NCBI GenBank assembly: GCA_031963465.1
Contig: JASSUG010000001.1
Location: forward strand, 372,001-436,000
Origin: Mycoavidus cysteinexigens_B
GTDB taxonomy: Bacteria; Pseudomonadota; Gammaproteobacteria; Burkholderiales; Burkholderiaceae
Direction of reading: 5' to 3'
Length of the DNA: 64,000 nt
In this document: piece by piece, positions 36,437 through 45,756 of the stretch
Numbering within the stretch: position 1 is the first letter of the stretch
How the letters are laid out: every line of letters begins with the position of its first letter
Notes under the pieces: generated by a model
What the model saw: only the letters and a program-made list of their open reading frames with translations
What the model was told of the DNA's origin: nothing
Databases searched by the model: none
Translations under genes and position numbers: made by a program

Positions 36437-36994
36437 TTAAGCACGGCTACGATACTCATGTGTGCGCGTGTCTATTTCAATTTTATCCCCAATATTGCAG
36501 AAAAGTGGTACTTGAAGCTCCATGCCCGTGGACAGCTTGGCATTTTTCATAACCTTACCCGATGACGTATCGCCTTTAATTGCAGGTTCAGTATAGGTAA
36601 TTTCGCGCACCAAGATCGTTGGCAATGCCACTGACAGCGCTTTGCCATTATAGAAAACCACCTCGCAATTCATCTCCGCTTCAAGGTAATGCAACGCATC
36701 GCCTAAATTTTCTTGCTCGACTTCATATTGATTATAGTCAGCATCCATAAAAACGTACATCGGATCAGCGAAATACGAATACGTCACTTCCTTGCGGTCA
36801 AGCACAATATCTTCAAATTTATCGTCTGCTTTATAGACAGATTCCATGCCTGCGCCTGTCAGTAAGTTGCGCAATTTCATTTTAACCACAGCTGAACTCC
36901 GGCCGGATTTATTGTATTCAGCTTTTTGCACCACCATTGGATCGGTGCCGATCATCACAACATTGCCGGCGCGGAGTTCTTGGGCGAGTTTCAT
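36437..36994 (-). CDS. efp: Elongation factor P (Arg32 type)
   Basis: Relieves ribosome stalling at polyproline. The N-terminus MKLAQELRAGNVVMIGTDPM and the C-terminal TGMELQVPLFCNIGDKIEIDT are family features. The loop tip reads NKSGRSSA, placing Arg at position 32 where E. coli has a lysine; this is the form modified by rhamnose. The modifying enzyme EarP is encoded immediately upstream on the same strand. I chose the ATG at 36994 (185 aa) over an in-frame start at 37018. Confidence 0.96.
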   Translation of the reverse strand: MKLAQELRAGNVVMIGTDPMVVQKAEYNKSGRSSAVVKMKLRNLLTGAGMESVYKADDKFEDIVLDRKEVTYSYFADPMYVFMDADYNQYEVEQENLGDALHYLEAEMNCEVVFYNGKALSVALPTILVREITYTEPAIKGDTSSGKVMKNAKLSTGMELQVPLFCNIGDKIEIDTRTHEYRSRA

Positions 36995-37095
36995 AAAGGT
37001 CCTATGCAAATAAATCACATATCACTGTGGCGCGCAAAAAGCGCGGCCAGGCAAGATACGTTATATATATTTATGAGTTGTAAAAAGTAATCTAC

Positions 37096-38259
37096 CTATT
37101 TTAACTGAGATTCGCAAAATTGCGTTAGGTTACCGGCAAGGTCGCCCTGTTTGGCAAGTGTTTGCGTCCAGTTAATGGCATGGCTTGCGAATCTGTTGCG
37201 ATGTTGCCAGAAATGATTCCAGTCAAGCGCTAAAGGCGCGGTAGAAATGTTATTCCAGTTACGCCAAAAGCGCGTCAATGCTATCCGCGCATCATCGGGC
37301 AAACCTAATGCGTAGGCATCAAGGGTTGCCTCAAGCTTAACGTAATGTGCGTTAACTTGCTGCGGATAGATCTGCCATACAAAGGGTTTTTGTGCCAATT
37401 GGGCGCGTACAAATGAATCTTCGCCGCGCACAAAATTAAGATCGCATATCCACAGTAGAAGGTCATAGCGATCTTGTTCAACAAAAGGAATCCCGTATAC
37501 GGTTAAATGCCCGCGTGTGGCTACCATGCCTGCTGTCAGCTTTGGCATGCCGAAAAAGCCTGCAACGGCGGTTGAGATAATCCCTACCGGCACAATACAG
37601 GTGATCGGAGTAGCACTATTGCACCAGGCACTCAGTAATGCCTGCAAATTCGCATTTTCATAAGAAAAAAGTGAAATTAACGTCGCTTGCGCCGCCGCAG
37701 GAGGGATTCCCAGCGCAGCACAGTGTGCCATGCGTGCGTTAGGCGCTGACAAAAAAGCCCGTTGTGAGGTCAGTAGAGTGCGTTCTTGCAAGACGCCCCC
37801 TGAACCTGCAATCAGACCAGGAAAGAAGAACGTTTTAAGTAACGGGTAACGGGGATGGAGCGAGGATTTTAAATGGAAATCTGCAACCCATGGTTCGTTA
37901 CTTAAATATTCAAGATTAATCCAAACGGGGGCGTGCTGATAGGTAGCACGTTTAGCCATAGCGGCAATGTAAGCGGGTGGCGGATTGCAGCCGAATGCCT
38001 CGATCACAACATCGGCAGCTTCGATATTGATCTTTATATCGCTGTCCGTTGACCATTGTTCGACGATGATATCGCCAATCTGTTGTTTGCGGACATGAGG
38101 ATCGATGGTTGGACATAAATGGGCAAAAGCTTCAAGCTTATCGACCCATAATCGCATGTGCCAGCCGTGTTCGGCTGCAAGCTGGCGCGCTAGGCGCCAA
38201 CTTGTACCGATGTCACCGAAATTATCGATGACGGTGCAGAAGATGTCGCAGTTGGGCAT
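37096..38259 (-). CDS. earP: EarP, EF-P Arg32 rhamnosyltransferase
   Basis: Inverting GT-B glycosyltransferase that attaches rhamnose from dTDP-rhamnose to Arg32 of EF-P. The N-terminal CTVIDNFGDIGTSWRLARQL contains Asp12 and Asp16, matching the catalytic/binding aspartates reported for the family, and FVRGEDSFVRAQLA carries the sugar-nucleotide-binding Glu/Asp. The length of 387 aa is typical. It lies 101 bp upstream of efp in the same direction, the standard pairing. dTDP-rhamnose synthesis genes must be elsewhere. Confidence 0.93.
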   Translation of the reverse strand: MPNCDIFCTVIDNFGDIGTSWRLARQLAAEHGWHMRLWVDKLEAFAHLCPTIDPHVRKQQIGDIIVEQWSTDSDIKINIEAADVVIEAFGCNPPPAYIAAMAKRATYQHAPVWINLEYLSNEPWVADFHLKSSLHPRYPLLKTFFFPGLIAGSGGVLQERTLLTSQRAFLSAPNARMAHCAALGIPPAAAQATLISLFSYENANLQALLSAWCNSATPITCIVPVGIISTAVAGFFGMPKLTAGMVATRGHLTVYGIPFVEQDRYDLLLWICDLNFVRGEDSFVRAQLAQKPFVWQIYPQQVNAHYVKLEATLDAYALGLPDDARIALTRFWRNWNNISTAPLALDWNHFWQHRNRFASHAINWTQTLAKQGDLAGNLTQFCESQLK

Positions 38260-38300
38260 GAGTTAATCAAAGGGTGAGCACTAAGCTCATTATATTCTTG

Positions 38301-39884
38301 CTATTGCTCCTGCCCTTCCTGAAATTGAGATATGACATTCTCGAAGTCTTCTCTGCCAAGCGCATTGAGTGCTTCGTGAATCTCTGGCGTTAACATAGGT
38401 GGTTGCTTTTTAAGGGCCGCGCAGGCATGTTTTTCTCTTGCAATTTTCACGCAGCCCTGCAACTCTTCAAAAAACAAAAATAGGAAATTATGTAGATCTT
38501 GCCCAATAACTTTCTTTTTATGAGCATTACTCACAATCTCCACCATACCGTAGAGATCGCAACTATTCAGAACCTTCTCCAAGGAGATTACGCCCCTTAA
38601 AGATTTATTTACCCATTTAAGCTCTGAAGTTTTCAGTTTTTCATCGTTTGTGCTGAACTCTTCTAGATTGTCATCTGCCTTGTCACCCGCCTTGTCATCC
38701 GCCTCGTCATCTGCCTCGTCATCTGCCCGATAACTATCACGTATTACTCTATAGATCGCGGGGTTTATATCTATGTTTTGGGGTACTTCTTCACTCCGCA
38801 GGGTTTCTGAAATTTTTTCTGGCAGAGAATATACACAAGACCAATACTCTTCAAACTCGCTAGCAGGTTCTGAAAATACAGGCCTCTTGGGAAGGACCAA
38901 AAGTTGGGATAAAAATTTAGATGTACCTGCCGTAATCTTTTGTTCATTCTCTGCATCATTTATTGCTTTTTTCAGAGAGGAGACTCTTGTCTGTCCTAAT
39001 ATCGGGTGAATTTTAAGCAGTTCTACAAAATCTTCTACCCATTTAGTTTCAGATTCAACTTTATCTGTTGTCGGGTGCTCTAAAGATAAATTAGAGGGCT
39101 TCGTTTCTATACTCTCATCGCTGTGAAAGAGAGTCGAATGTTGGTAGAGATCATTCTTTTCACTGACTTGCGAAAGTTCAATTGGCTGAGTAGGCGTTGG
39201 CGGTGTATTGGTACCGGATAAATTATGCGAATGAGTCAATGGCTCAATGTTTAGTTGTTTGGCTAGGAAAGTGGGGCTAGATTCTGATTGCTCACTAATC
39301 GGCGTTGTTGGCGAGGTAGGAGTTGACGTCGTAGAAGCACTGCTAGAAGAGGCCGCGCTGTCCAATGAAGTTGCATTTTCTTGCTCATCCATGAAAGCGC
39401 GAGTTTGGTCTGGCTCAGAACTCGGAGGCGTCATAAGAGTGGTGATAGAGACAGAGGATAAACCTAAGTTGCTAATGCTACTTTGCTTAACCATATCAGA
39501 GGTAGATTCTATTGGCTGATCGTTAAAAGGTGCTGTTGGCAGTGTAGTATCTAGCCTCATGGAAAAAGCTGGGCTAGCAAGGTCTTCCTGTTTAGTTTTG
39601 AGAATCAGGCTTTTTTCTGATTTAAAGCCCTGAGGAGTGATGGGTGTCGGAGTATTCGACCTCGTAGGAGTGATGATAGGAGTGGGGGAAGTATGGCTGG
39701 CATCCTGCTTAGTGATGTCAACAGGTTCTGCCGGTGCTGCGGAGTTTTCAGGATTTACTCTGAACGCAGGCGTCACAACACTGAGCGCAGGCATCACAAC
39801 ATTTTCCGTGTTACTCTCATTGCCACCGCCACATGCAGCGAGTGTTTGAAATGCAATGATACTGGCAAATTTAAAAAGCTTCAT
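38301..39884 (-). CDS. Large low-complexity lipoprotein, unknown
   Basis: A 527-aa protein from the ATG at 39884: a short signal peptide with lipobox LAAC at residues 15-18 followed by GGGNESN, so it should be lipid-anchored. Residues up to about 270 are Ser/Thr/Pro rich with no visible fold. A helical C-terminal half (from about WVEDFVELLKIHP) contains an acidic repeat (ADDEADDEADDKAGDKADD). I do not recognise a family. The DNA is AT-richer than neighbours. Non-Asp residues after the lipobox Cys favour the outer membrane. An in-frame upstream ATG at 39944 would spoil the signal peptide. Confidence 0.75.
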   Translation of the reverse strand: MKLFKFASIIAFQTLAACGGGNESNTENVVMPALSVVTPAFRVNPENSAAPAEPVDITKQDASHTSPTPIITPTRSNTPTPITPQGFKSEKSLILKTKQEDLASPAFSMRLDTTLPTAPFNDQPIESTSDMVKQSSISNLGLSSVSITTLMTPPSSEPDQTRAFMDEQENATSLDSAASSSSASTTSTPTSPTTPISEQSESSPTFLAKQLNIEPLTHSHNLSGTNTPPTPTQPIELSQVSEKNDLYQHSTLFHSDESIETKPSNLSLEHPTTDKVESETKWVEDFVELLKIHPILGQTRVSSLKKAINDAENEQKITAGTSKFLSQLLVLPKRPVFSEPASEFEEYWSCVYSLPEKISETLRSEEVPQNIDINPAIYRVIRDSYRADDEADDEADDKAGDKADDNLEEFSTNDEKLKTSELKWVNKSLRGVISLEKVLNSCDLYGMVEIVSNAHKKKVIGQDLHNFLFLFFEELQGCVKIAREKHACAALKKQPPMLTPEIHEALNALGREDFENVISQFQEGQEQ

Positions 39885-40162
39885 GATATTGACTCTTGGG
39901 TATTTCACTACTAAAGAATTTTGCAAGGCCTGCAGGTTAATCAAAAAGGAAAGTTTGTTCTAAAACGGGTCTTCTGAGTGTAACACCGCTAGATCAAAAT
40001 TTTATTTATAATTTTCTCTAATGCTTTGTTTAAAATTTTTGATATATAAAGCCGATTAAGGCTGAGTGAGACTTAAGGCTGAGGATTAAGTAAAATGATT
40101 GTATTGAATATGCTACAAATAGCTATATAAAATAATTGAAATAAATATTTTGATTTTATCAA

Positions 40163-42151
40163 ATGTCGATTGCTCCCATTCTTGATTTTACTGAACAACT
40201 TGCGCAATTACCGCATCTACCCGGTGTTTATCGCTATTACGATGCACAAGGTGAAGTTCTCTATGTTGGCAAAGCGCGCGACCTTAAAAAACGCGTGTCA
40301 AGCTACTTTACTAAAGCACGTCGGTCGCCACGCATTGAGTTGATGGTAGCGCGCATCGCACGTCTTGAGACAACCGTGACGCGTTCCGAAGCAGAAGCCT
40401 TACTGCTTGAAAACAACTTAATTAAAACACTCGCACCACGCTACAACATTTTATTTCGCGACGACAAATCCTATCCTTATCTAAAACTAAGCGGGCACCG
40501 TTATCCGCGTATGGTCTATTACCGTGGCGCAATCGATAAAAAGCATCAATATTTTGGGCCATTTCCTAATGTCGGCGCGGTGCGCGAAAGTATGCAGATT
40601 TTGCAGCGCGTGTTTCAGTTGCGTACCTGTGAAGATTCCGTCTTTAGCAATCGCACGCGCCCCTGTTTATTGCACCAAATTGGCCGCTGCACAGCGCCTT
40701 GCGTAGGCGCAATTAGTGAAGCCGAGTATGGGCGCAATACGCAAAACGCTGTGCGCTTTTTACAGGGTCAGCAAAGCGAGATCATGGGCGAACTCGAGCA
40801 AAAAATGCAGGATTTCGCGGTTGAGCTCAAATTTGAACAAGCGGCTGCGGTGCGCAACCAAATTAGTGCGTTGGCGAGTGTGCTACAGCAACAGGCCGTT
40901 GAGACGGACAGTGATAATAACGCTGATATTCTGGCCATCGCGATGCAGGGTGGACGGGTTTGCGTCAATCTCGCGATGGTGCGCGGTGGCCGGCATTTGG
41001 GCGACAAAGCTTATTTTCCTGCGCACACTGAGAACGCATTAGCGTTGCGGGATTTGCCGGCGGCTGATGCGGACATGCCACCAGCCGAAAGCGAACTGGC
41101 CGGTGCTGAGTCGGCTGCGGCCACTTTCGCCAGGGAAATACTCGAAGCGTTTATTGGGCAGTATTATTTAAACCATACCATGCCGCCTACTTTAATCGTG
41201 GGAGGGGGAAACGTCAGCCGTCAATTGATAGACCTCTTTGCGCAACAGGCCGGTTACCGGGTGAGCGTGGTGTATCAACCGCGTAGCCAAAAGCGGATCT
41301 GGCTGTCAATGGCGGAACATAATGCTCGCTTGGCGCTGGCCCAATTGTTAGCAGAACAAGGTTCGCAACAAGCGCGTACGCGCGCCCTCGCGCAAACGCT
41401 TTTACCCGAATGTGCAGACTTAGCGTCACTCCGTATCGAATGCTTTGATATTAGCCATACCATGGGCGAAGCGACACAGGCCTCTTGCGTGGTGTATTGC
41501 CAGCATAAGATGCAGCCTGCCCAATATCGACGCTATAACATTACCGATATTACGCCGGGTGACGACTATGCGGCGATGCGTCAAATATTGATGCGTCGCT
41601 ATGAGAAACGTATGACACAAGCGGCACGGGCGCGTGACGAATTGGCTGCAGCCAAAGAGGCAACTGCAAGCCATGACGAGGTCGCTCAATCCGCACCGGC
41701 CAGTATCTTGCCCGATCTGATATTAGTGGATGGCGGTAAAGGGCAAATCGAGGTGGCGCGCCAAGTGTTAGTTGAACTGGGGCTCGATATTGGGATTTTA
41801 GTGGGTGTAGCGAAAGGAGAGGGGCGCAAGGTTGGGCTTGAAACATTGGTTTTTGCTGATGGCCGTTCTCCTGTTGCCTTGGGTAAAGACAGTGCTGCAT
41901 TGATGTTGATTGCGCAGATTCGTGATGAAGCACACCGTTTTGCGATCACGGGGATGCGCGCTAAACGCGCGAAGGCGCGCCAAAGCTCGCAACTTGAAAT
42001 GCTTGAAGGGGTGGGTGCGAAACGCCGTCAGCGCTTGCTCGCGCGCTTTGGTAGTATGCGTGGAGTGAGTGACGCGAGCATTGATGAGTTGGCGAGTGTT
42101 GAGGGGCTTTCGCGCGCGTTGGCGGAGCAGATTTACCGGCAGTTGCATTGA
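40163..42151 (+). CDS. uvrC: Excinuclease ABC subunit C
   Basis: Makes both incisions in nucleotide excision repair. The GIY-YIG nuclease is N-terminal (LPGVYRYYDAQGEVLYVGKARDLKKRVSSYF), a UVR segment (KFEQAAAVRNQISAL) follows, then the RNase H-like nuclease (ECFDISHTMGEA, LILVDGGKGQIEVA) and C-terminal helix-hairpin-helix pairs (LEGVGAKRRQRLLARFG). The length of 662 aa is typical. Upstream 39885-40162 is a very AT-rich, gene-free 278 bp. Confidence 0.96.
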   Translation: MSIAPILDFTEQLAQLPHLPGVYRYYDAQGEVLYVGKARDLKKRVSSYFTKARRSPRIELMVARIARLETTVTRSEAEALLLENNLIKTLAPRYNILFRDDKSYPYLKLSGHRYPRMVYYRGAIDKKHQYFGPFPNVGAVRESMQILQRVFQLRTCEDSVFSNRTRPCLLHQIGRCTAPCVGAISEAEYGRNTQNAVRFLQGQQSEIMGELEQKMQDFAVELKFEQAAAVRNQISALASVLQQQAVETDSDNNADILAIAMQGGRVCVNLAMVRGGRHLGDKAYFPAHTENALALRDLPAADADMPPAESELAGAESAAATFAREILEAFIGQYYLNHTMPPTLIVGGGNVSRQLIDLFAQQAGYRVSVVYQPRSQKRIWLSMAEHNARLALAQLLAEQGSQQARTRALAQTLLPECADLASLRIECFDISHTMGEATQASCVVYCQHKMQPAQYRRYNITDITPGDDYAAMRQILMRRYEKRMTQAARARDELAAAKEATASHDEVAQSAPASILPDLILVDGGKGQIEVARQVLVELGLDIGILVGVAKGEGRKVGLETLVFADGRSPVALGKDSAALMLIAQIRDEAHRFAITGMRAKRAKARQSSQLEMLEGVGAKRRQRLLARFGSMRGVSDASIDELASVEGLSRALAEQIYRQLH

Positions 42152-42295
42152 AATGCCGCGATTAAAGTAATGAGTATTTGGAGGTTAGCCAGAGATTAGA
42201 TCCTGCTTATAACGGTATCTCGATACAATTACACTTGTCCCGCGCGCTACAAGGCGGCACAATCCCACTTTATTTCTCAATGTTGCAGGCGCCTT

Positions 42296-42910
42296 ATGCT
42301 ATTTAATGTACCGCTTTGCCTAACTTGGCTGCGTATTGTGCTCATTCCGTTGATTGTCGGGGTTTTCTATTTACCGGATCATATGCTTGTGCCTAGAGAG
42401 AAAGATTGGGTGGCGGCGACGATTTTTGTGTTGGCGGCGCTTACAGACTGGTTTGACGGCTTTTTAGCGCGCAAACTAAATCAAACCTCTGCCTTTGGCG
42501 CGTTTCTCGATCCGGTTGCAGATAAGTTGATGGTGACCGCTGCGTTGTTGGTATTAGTCCAGCTATCACGGCTTAACGCGGCGATTGCGCTGGTGATTGT
42601 GGGCCGTGAAATTACGATTTCAGCATTGCGCGAATGGATGGCACAGCTCGGCGCATCAAAGCACATTGCGGTGAATTCGCTTGGCAAAGTTAAAACGGCG
42701 TGCCAAATGATCGCGATTCCAATGTTATTGTTTTATGGCCCGCTCAATATAGGGTGGGGGTCTGAGCCAGCCTATCAAATTGTGATCGATACTCGGAGTT
42801 GGGGTATGTGGTTGATCTATTTGGCTTCGGCGCTGACCTTATGGTCGATGTTTTATTACATGAAACGAGCCTGGCCGCAAATCGGCCAGCGCGTCGGCAA
42901 TCTATTGTGA
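42296..42910 (+). CDS. pgsA: CDP-diacylglycerol-glycerol-3-phosphate 3-phosphatidyltransferase
   Basis: Makes phosphatidylglycerol phosphate for phosphatidylglycerol and cardiolipin. The CDP-alcohol phosphotransferase motif is intact: DWFDGFLARKLNQTSAFGAF followed by LDPVADK. Several membrane helices are visible. The length of 204 aa is normal. uvrC-pgsA is a conserved pair in proteobacteria. Confidence 0.94.
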   Translation: MLFNVPLCLTWLRIVLIPLIVGVFYLPDHMLVPREKDWVAATIFVLAALTDWFDGFLARKLNQTSAFGAFLDPVADKLMVTAALLVLVQLSRLNAAIALVIVGREITISALREWMAQLGASKHIAVNSLGKVKTACQMIAIPMLLFYGPLNIGWGSEPAYQIVIDTRSWGMWLIYLASALTLWSMFYYMKRAWPQIGQRVGNLL

Positions 42911-42975
42911 AAGCGGTTTTCCGTCTATCTGTTGGCTGTTAGAATAGGCACTTTCTTTAACAAAAGGCATGTACA

Positions 42976-44568
42976 GTGCTGTCGACCGCTAATATCACCA
43001 TGCAGTTCGGGGCAAAGCCCCTATTTGAAAACATTTCCGTTAAATTCGGCGAAGGCAATCGTTATGGTTTAATTGGCGCCAACGGTTGCGGCAAATCCAC
43101 CTTTATGAAAATCTTAGGTGGCGATCTTGAGCCTTCGGCTGGCAATGTTATCTTAGACGCCAACACCCGGCTGGGTAAACTTAAGCAAGATCAGTTTGGC
43201 TATGAATCGATGCGGGTACTCGATGTCGTGATGATGGGTCATGTCCAAATGTGGCAAGCTTTGACCGAGCGCGATGAGATTTATGCTAATCCCGAAGCGA
43301 GCGATGATGATTACATGCGCGCGGCTGAACTGGAAGCTAAGTTTGCCGAATATGATGGCTACACCGCCAGCGCGCGCGCCGGTGAGTTGCTGCTTGGCGT
43401 GGGCATTCCAGTAGACCAGCATGAAGGCCCAATGAGCGCTGTGGCGCCAGGCTGGAAGCTGCGCGTGCTACTGGCGCAAGCACTGTTCTCAGATCCAGAT
43501 GTCTTGCTGCTTGATGAGCCGACCAACAACCTCGACATTAATACGATTCGCTGGCTTGAAGATACCTTGAATCAACGTGATTCAACCATGGTCATTATCT
43601 CGCACGACCGCCATTTCTTAAATGCCGTTTGCACTCATCTGGCTGACATGGATTATGGCATGCTCAAAGTCTATCCTGGCACTTATGATGACTATATGCT
43701 CGCTTCTACGCAAGCACGTGAGCGGCAGTTGGCGGCCAATGCAAAAGCGAAAGAGCGAGTGGGTGAGTTGCAAGATTTTGTGCGCCGTTTTGCCGCGAAC
43801 AAATCGAAAGCACGGCAAGCCACCAGCCGTATGAAGCAGATCGAGAAAATTAAGGTTGAAGATATTAAGCCATCATCCCGGCAAAATCCGTTTATTCGTT
43901 TTGAGTTCGATAAGAAACTGCATAACCTTGCGGTAACGGGCGAAGGGATGAAAAAAGTGTACGAGCGCACGATTTTTGAGCGCTTTAACATTACGGTACA
44001 AGCGGGCGAAAAAATTGCCATCATTGGTGAAAACGGTGCCGGTAAGACGACTTTGCTGCGCGCCTTGCTAGGTGATTTAGAGTTGGATGCAGGCACCGTT
44101 AAATGGGCTGAACATGCGAATGTAGGCTATATGCCGCAAGATGCAGCGGCGGCCTTTCCGACGCAGGTAACGCTCACCGACTGGCTGTCGCGCTATGGGC
44201 AAGAAGGGGATGACGATCAAGTGATCCGTAGTACGCTGGGCCGCTTGCTTTTTTCTGGGGATGATGTCAAAAAATCCGTCACCGTGCTCTCCGGCGGAGA
44301 AAAAGGCCGCTTGATTTGGGGCAGCCTGATGCTTGGTAAACACAATGTGCTTTTGATGGACGAGCCAACCAATCATATGGATATGGAGTCGATTGAATCC
44401 CTCCAAATTGCACTTGAGCGGTTTGCCGGCACGCTGGTGTTTGTCTCGCATGACCGTGAGTTTGTCAGCGGTCTAGCCACCCGGATTATTGAAGTGCGTA
44501 GCGATGGGACAATTCATGATTATCAAGGTAGCTATGAAGAGTATTTAAACAGCCAGGGAATTCATTAA
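42976..44568 (+). CDS. ybiT: ABC-F ATPase, YbiT type
   Basis: A soluble tandem ATPase of the ABC-F family acting on ribosomes. The two P-loops are GANGCGKST and GENGAGKTT; the linker between the domains (about 240-325) is basic. The first signature region reads SAVAPGWKLRVLLAQALF, characteristic of YbiT rather than EttA or Uup, and the 530-aa length agrees. It starts with GTG at 42976. A GC-rich hairpin (GGCCAGCGCTGTTAGCGCCTGGCC region, 44587-44610) lacking a T run follows the gene. Confidence 0.88.
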   Translation: MLSTANITMQFGAKPLFENISVKFGEGNRYGLIGANGCGKSTFMKILGGDLEPSAGNVILDANTRLGKLKQDQFGYESMRVLDVVMMGHVQMWQALTERDEIYANPEASDDDYMRAAELEAKFAEYDGYTASARAGELLLGVGIPVDQHEGPMSAVAPGWKLRVLLAQALFSDPDVLLLDEPTNNLDINTIRWLEDTLNQRDSTMVIISHDRHFLNAVCTHLADMDYGMLKVYPGTYDDYMLASTQARERQLAANAKAKERVGELQDFVRRFAANKSKARQATSRMKQIEKIKVEDIKPSSRQNPFIRFEFDKKLHNLAVTGEGMKKVYERTIFERFNITVQAGEKIAIIGENGAGKTTLLRALLGDLELDAGTVKWAEHANVGYMPQDAAAAFPTQVTLTDWLSRYGQEGDDDQVIRSTLGRLLFSGDDVKKSVTVLSGGEKGRLIWGSLMLGKHNVLLMDEPTNHMDMESIESLQIALERFAGTLVFVSHDREFVSGLATRIIEVRSDGTIHDYQGSYEEYLNSQGIH

Positions 44569-44622
44569 GCTTTAGCTCAAGTTTGGGCCAGCGCTGTTAG
44601 CGCCTGGCCTGAATAGGGAAAT

Positions 44623-44651
44623 TTGCTCAACCAGCGATTTCCGGCTAAAAT
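44623..44651 (+). promoter_or_regulatory. Promoter of the rpsF-priB-rpsR-rplI operon
   Basis: TTGCTC at 44623-44628 and TAAAAT at 44646-44651 are spaced by 17 bp, giving a transcript start about 60 nt before the S6 gene. The position directly after the ybiT 3' hairpin supports it. Confidence 0.5.
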
Positions 44652-44717
44652 GCTGGGCTTTACCTTGCCGCACCGGTTTTCTATCTGGGCGGCTATTAAC
44701 CATAAGGAAGCATGTCT

Positions 44718-45113
44718 ATGCGACATTACGAAATTATTTTTATTGTACATCCTGATCAAAGCGAGCAAGTCCCCGCTATGATCGAGCGCTACAAGGCCAC
44801 GATTACCGCGCGCGGTGGCCAGATCCACCGTCTTGAAGATTGGGGCCGGCGTCAGTTGGCTTACATGATCAACAAGCTCGCTAAAGCGCATTACATTTGC
44901 ATGAATATCGAATGTGATGGCGAAACTTTGGCTGAACTGGAACATGCATTTAAATTTAACGATGCTGTGCTGCGCCATTTGACCATCAAAACGAAGAAAG
45001 CTGAAACCACCCCTTCGCCAATGATGAAAGAAGTGCAGCGCGAAGAGGCGAAGAAGACAACAGCTCATTCTTCCGCACCGGCACCGTCCGCAGAAGTTGC
45101 ACAAGAAGCGTAA
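44718..45113 (+). CDS. rpsF: 30S ribosomal protein S6
   Basis: 131-aa S6 with the standard start MRHYEIIFIVHPDQSEQVPA and the core RLEDWGRRQLAYMINKLAKAHY. A Lys/Glu then Ala/Pro/Ser tail of about 35 residues follows. I prefer the ATG at 44718 because GGAAG lies about 9 nt upstream; the ATG at 44712 is too close to that site. First gene of the classical S6-PriB-S18-L9 operon. Confidence 0.95.
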   Translation: MRHYEIIFIVHPDQSEQVPAMIERYKATITARGGQIHRLEDWGRRQLAYMINKLAKAHYICMNIECDGETLAELEHAFKFNDAVLRHLTIKTKKAETTPSPMMKEVQREEAKKTTAHSSAPAPSAEVAQEA

Positions 45114-45152
45114 ATATCAGTTGAGGCTGTGCGGTAAGGCAGGGACTCAGGA

Positions 45153-45452
45153 GTGAACCAACTGGTGCTTGAGGCGTCTGTGATTGAGCGTGAGGTTGTA
45201 CGCTATACCCCGGCCGGTGTGCCGATGGTGAATTGCCTTTTACAGCATTGTTCGCAAGTAACTGAAGCGGGGACGCCACGCCAGGTTGATTTAACCCTAT
45301 CAGCCGTTGGCGCAGGTGAAGTAAGCGGTGCGATTGCCGCTTGCGCACTGGGGCAAGTTTTTCGTTTCACAGGCTTTTTGGCGCTGCGCCGCCGGCAGGC
45401 TCGCACATTGATATTTCATATTACAGAATTGCAGGATATTCAAAGGATTTAA
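45153..45452 (+). CDS. priB: Primosomal replication protein N (PriB)
   Basis: A 99-aa single-stranded-DNA-binding OB-fold protein for PriA-dependent replication restart. Conserved phrases are NQLVLEASVIEREVVRYTPAGVPMVNCLL and ALGQVFRFTGFLA. It starts with GTG after AGGAG. The location between S6 and S18 is characteristic of beta- and gammaproteobacteria. Confidence 0.92.
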   Translation: MNQLVLEASVIEREVVRYTPAGVPMVNCLLQHCSQVTEAGTPRQVDLTLSAVGAGEVSGAIAACALGQVFRFTGFLALRRRQARTLIFHITELQDIQRI

Positions 45453-45453
45453 C

Positions 45454-45729
45454 ATGGCACGTTTCACTGGCAAGAAGAAATTTGAGCGCCGTCCACAACA
45501 GAACCCGCTTTTTAAGCGTAAGAAGTTCTGCCGCTTTACGGTGGCAGGAGTGGAAAAAATCGATTACAAAGACCTTGAAGTACTCAAGGATTTTATTGGC
45601 GAAAACGGCAAAATCACACCCGCCCGCTTGACCGGCACTCAAGCCCGTTATCAGCGCCAACTTGATCAGGCGATTAAGCGCGCACGCTTTCTAGCGTTGC
45701 TGCCTTACACTGATTTGCATAACGCCTGA
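45454..45729 (+). CDS. rpsR: 30S ribosomal protein S18
   Basis: A 91-aa basic protein with KKFCRFTVAGVEKIDYKDLE, ENGKITPARLTGTQARYQRQ and AIKRARFLALLPYTD, all standard S18 features. It starts 1 bp after priB, so translation is coupled. Confidence 0.96.
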   Translation: MARFTGKKKFERRPQQNPLFKRKKFCRFTVAGVEKIDYKDLEVLKDFIGENGKITPARLTGTQARYQRQLDQAIKRARFLALLPYTDLHNA

Positions 45730-45756
45730 TCTAGAAAAGTTATAAGGAGCATACAC

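Noticed and set aside
42911..42975. tRNA genes after pgsA, as in some relatives
   Set aside because: Only 65 bp separate pgsA and ybiT and no cloverleaf can be drawn there.
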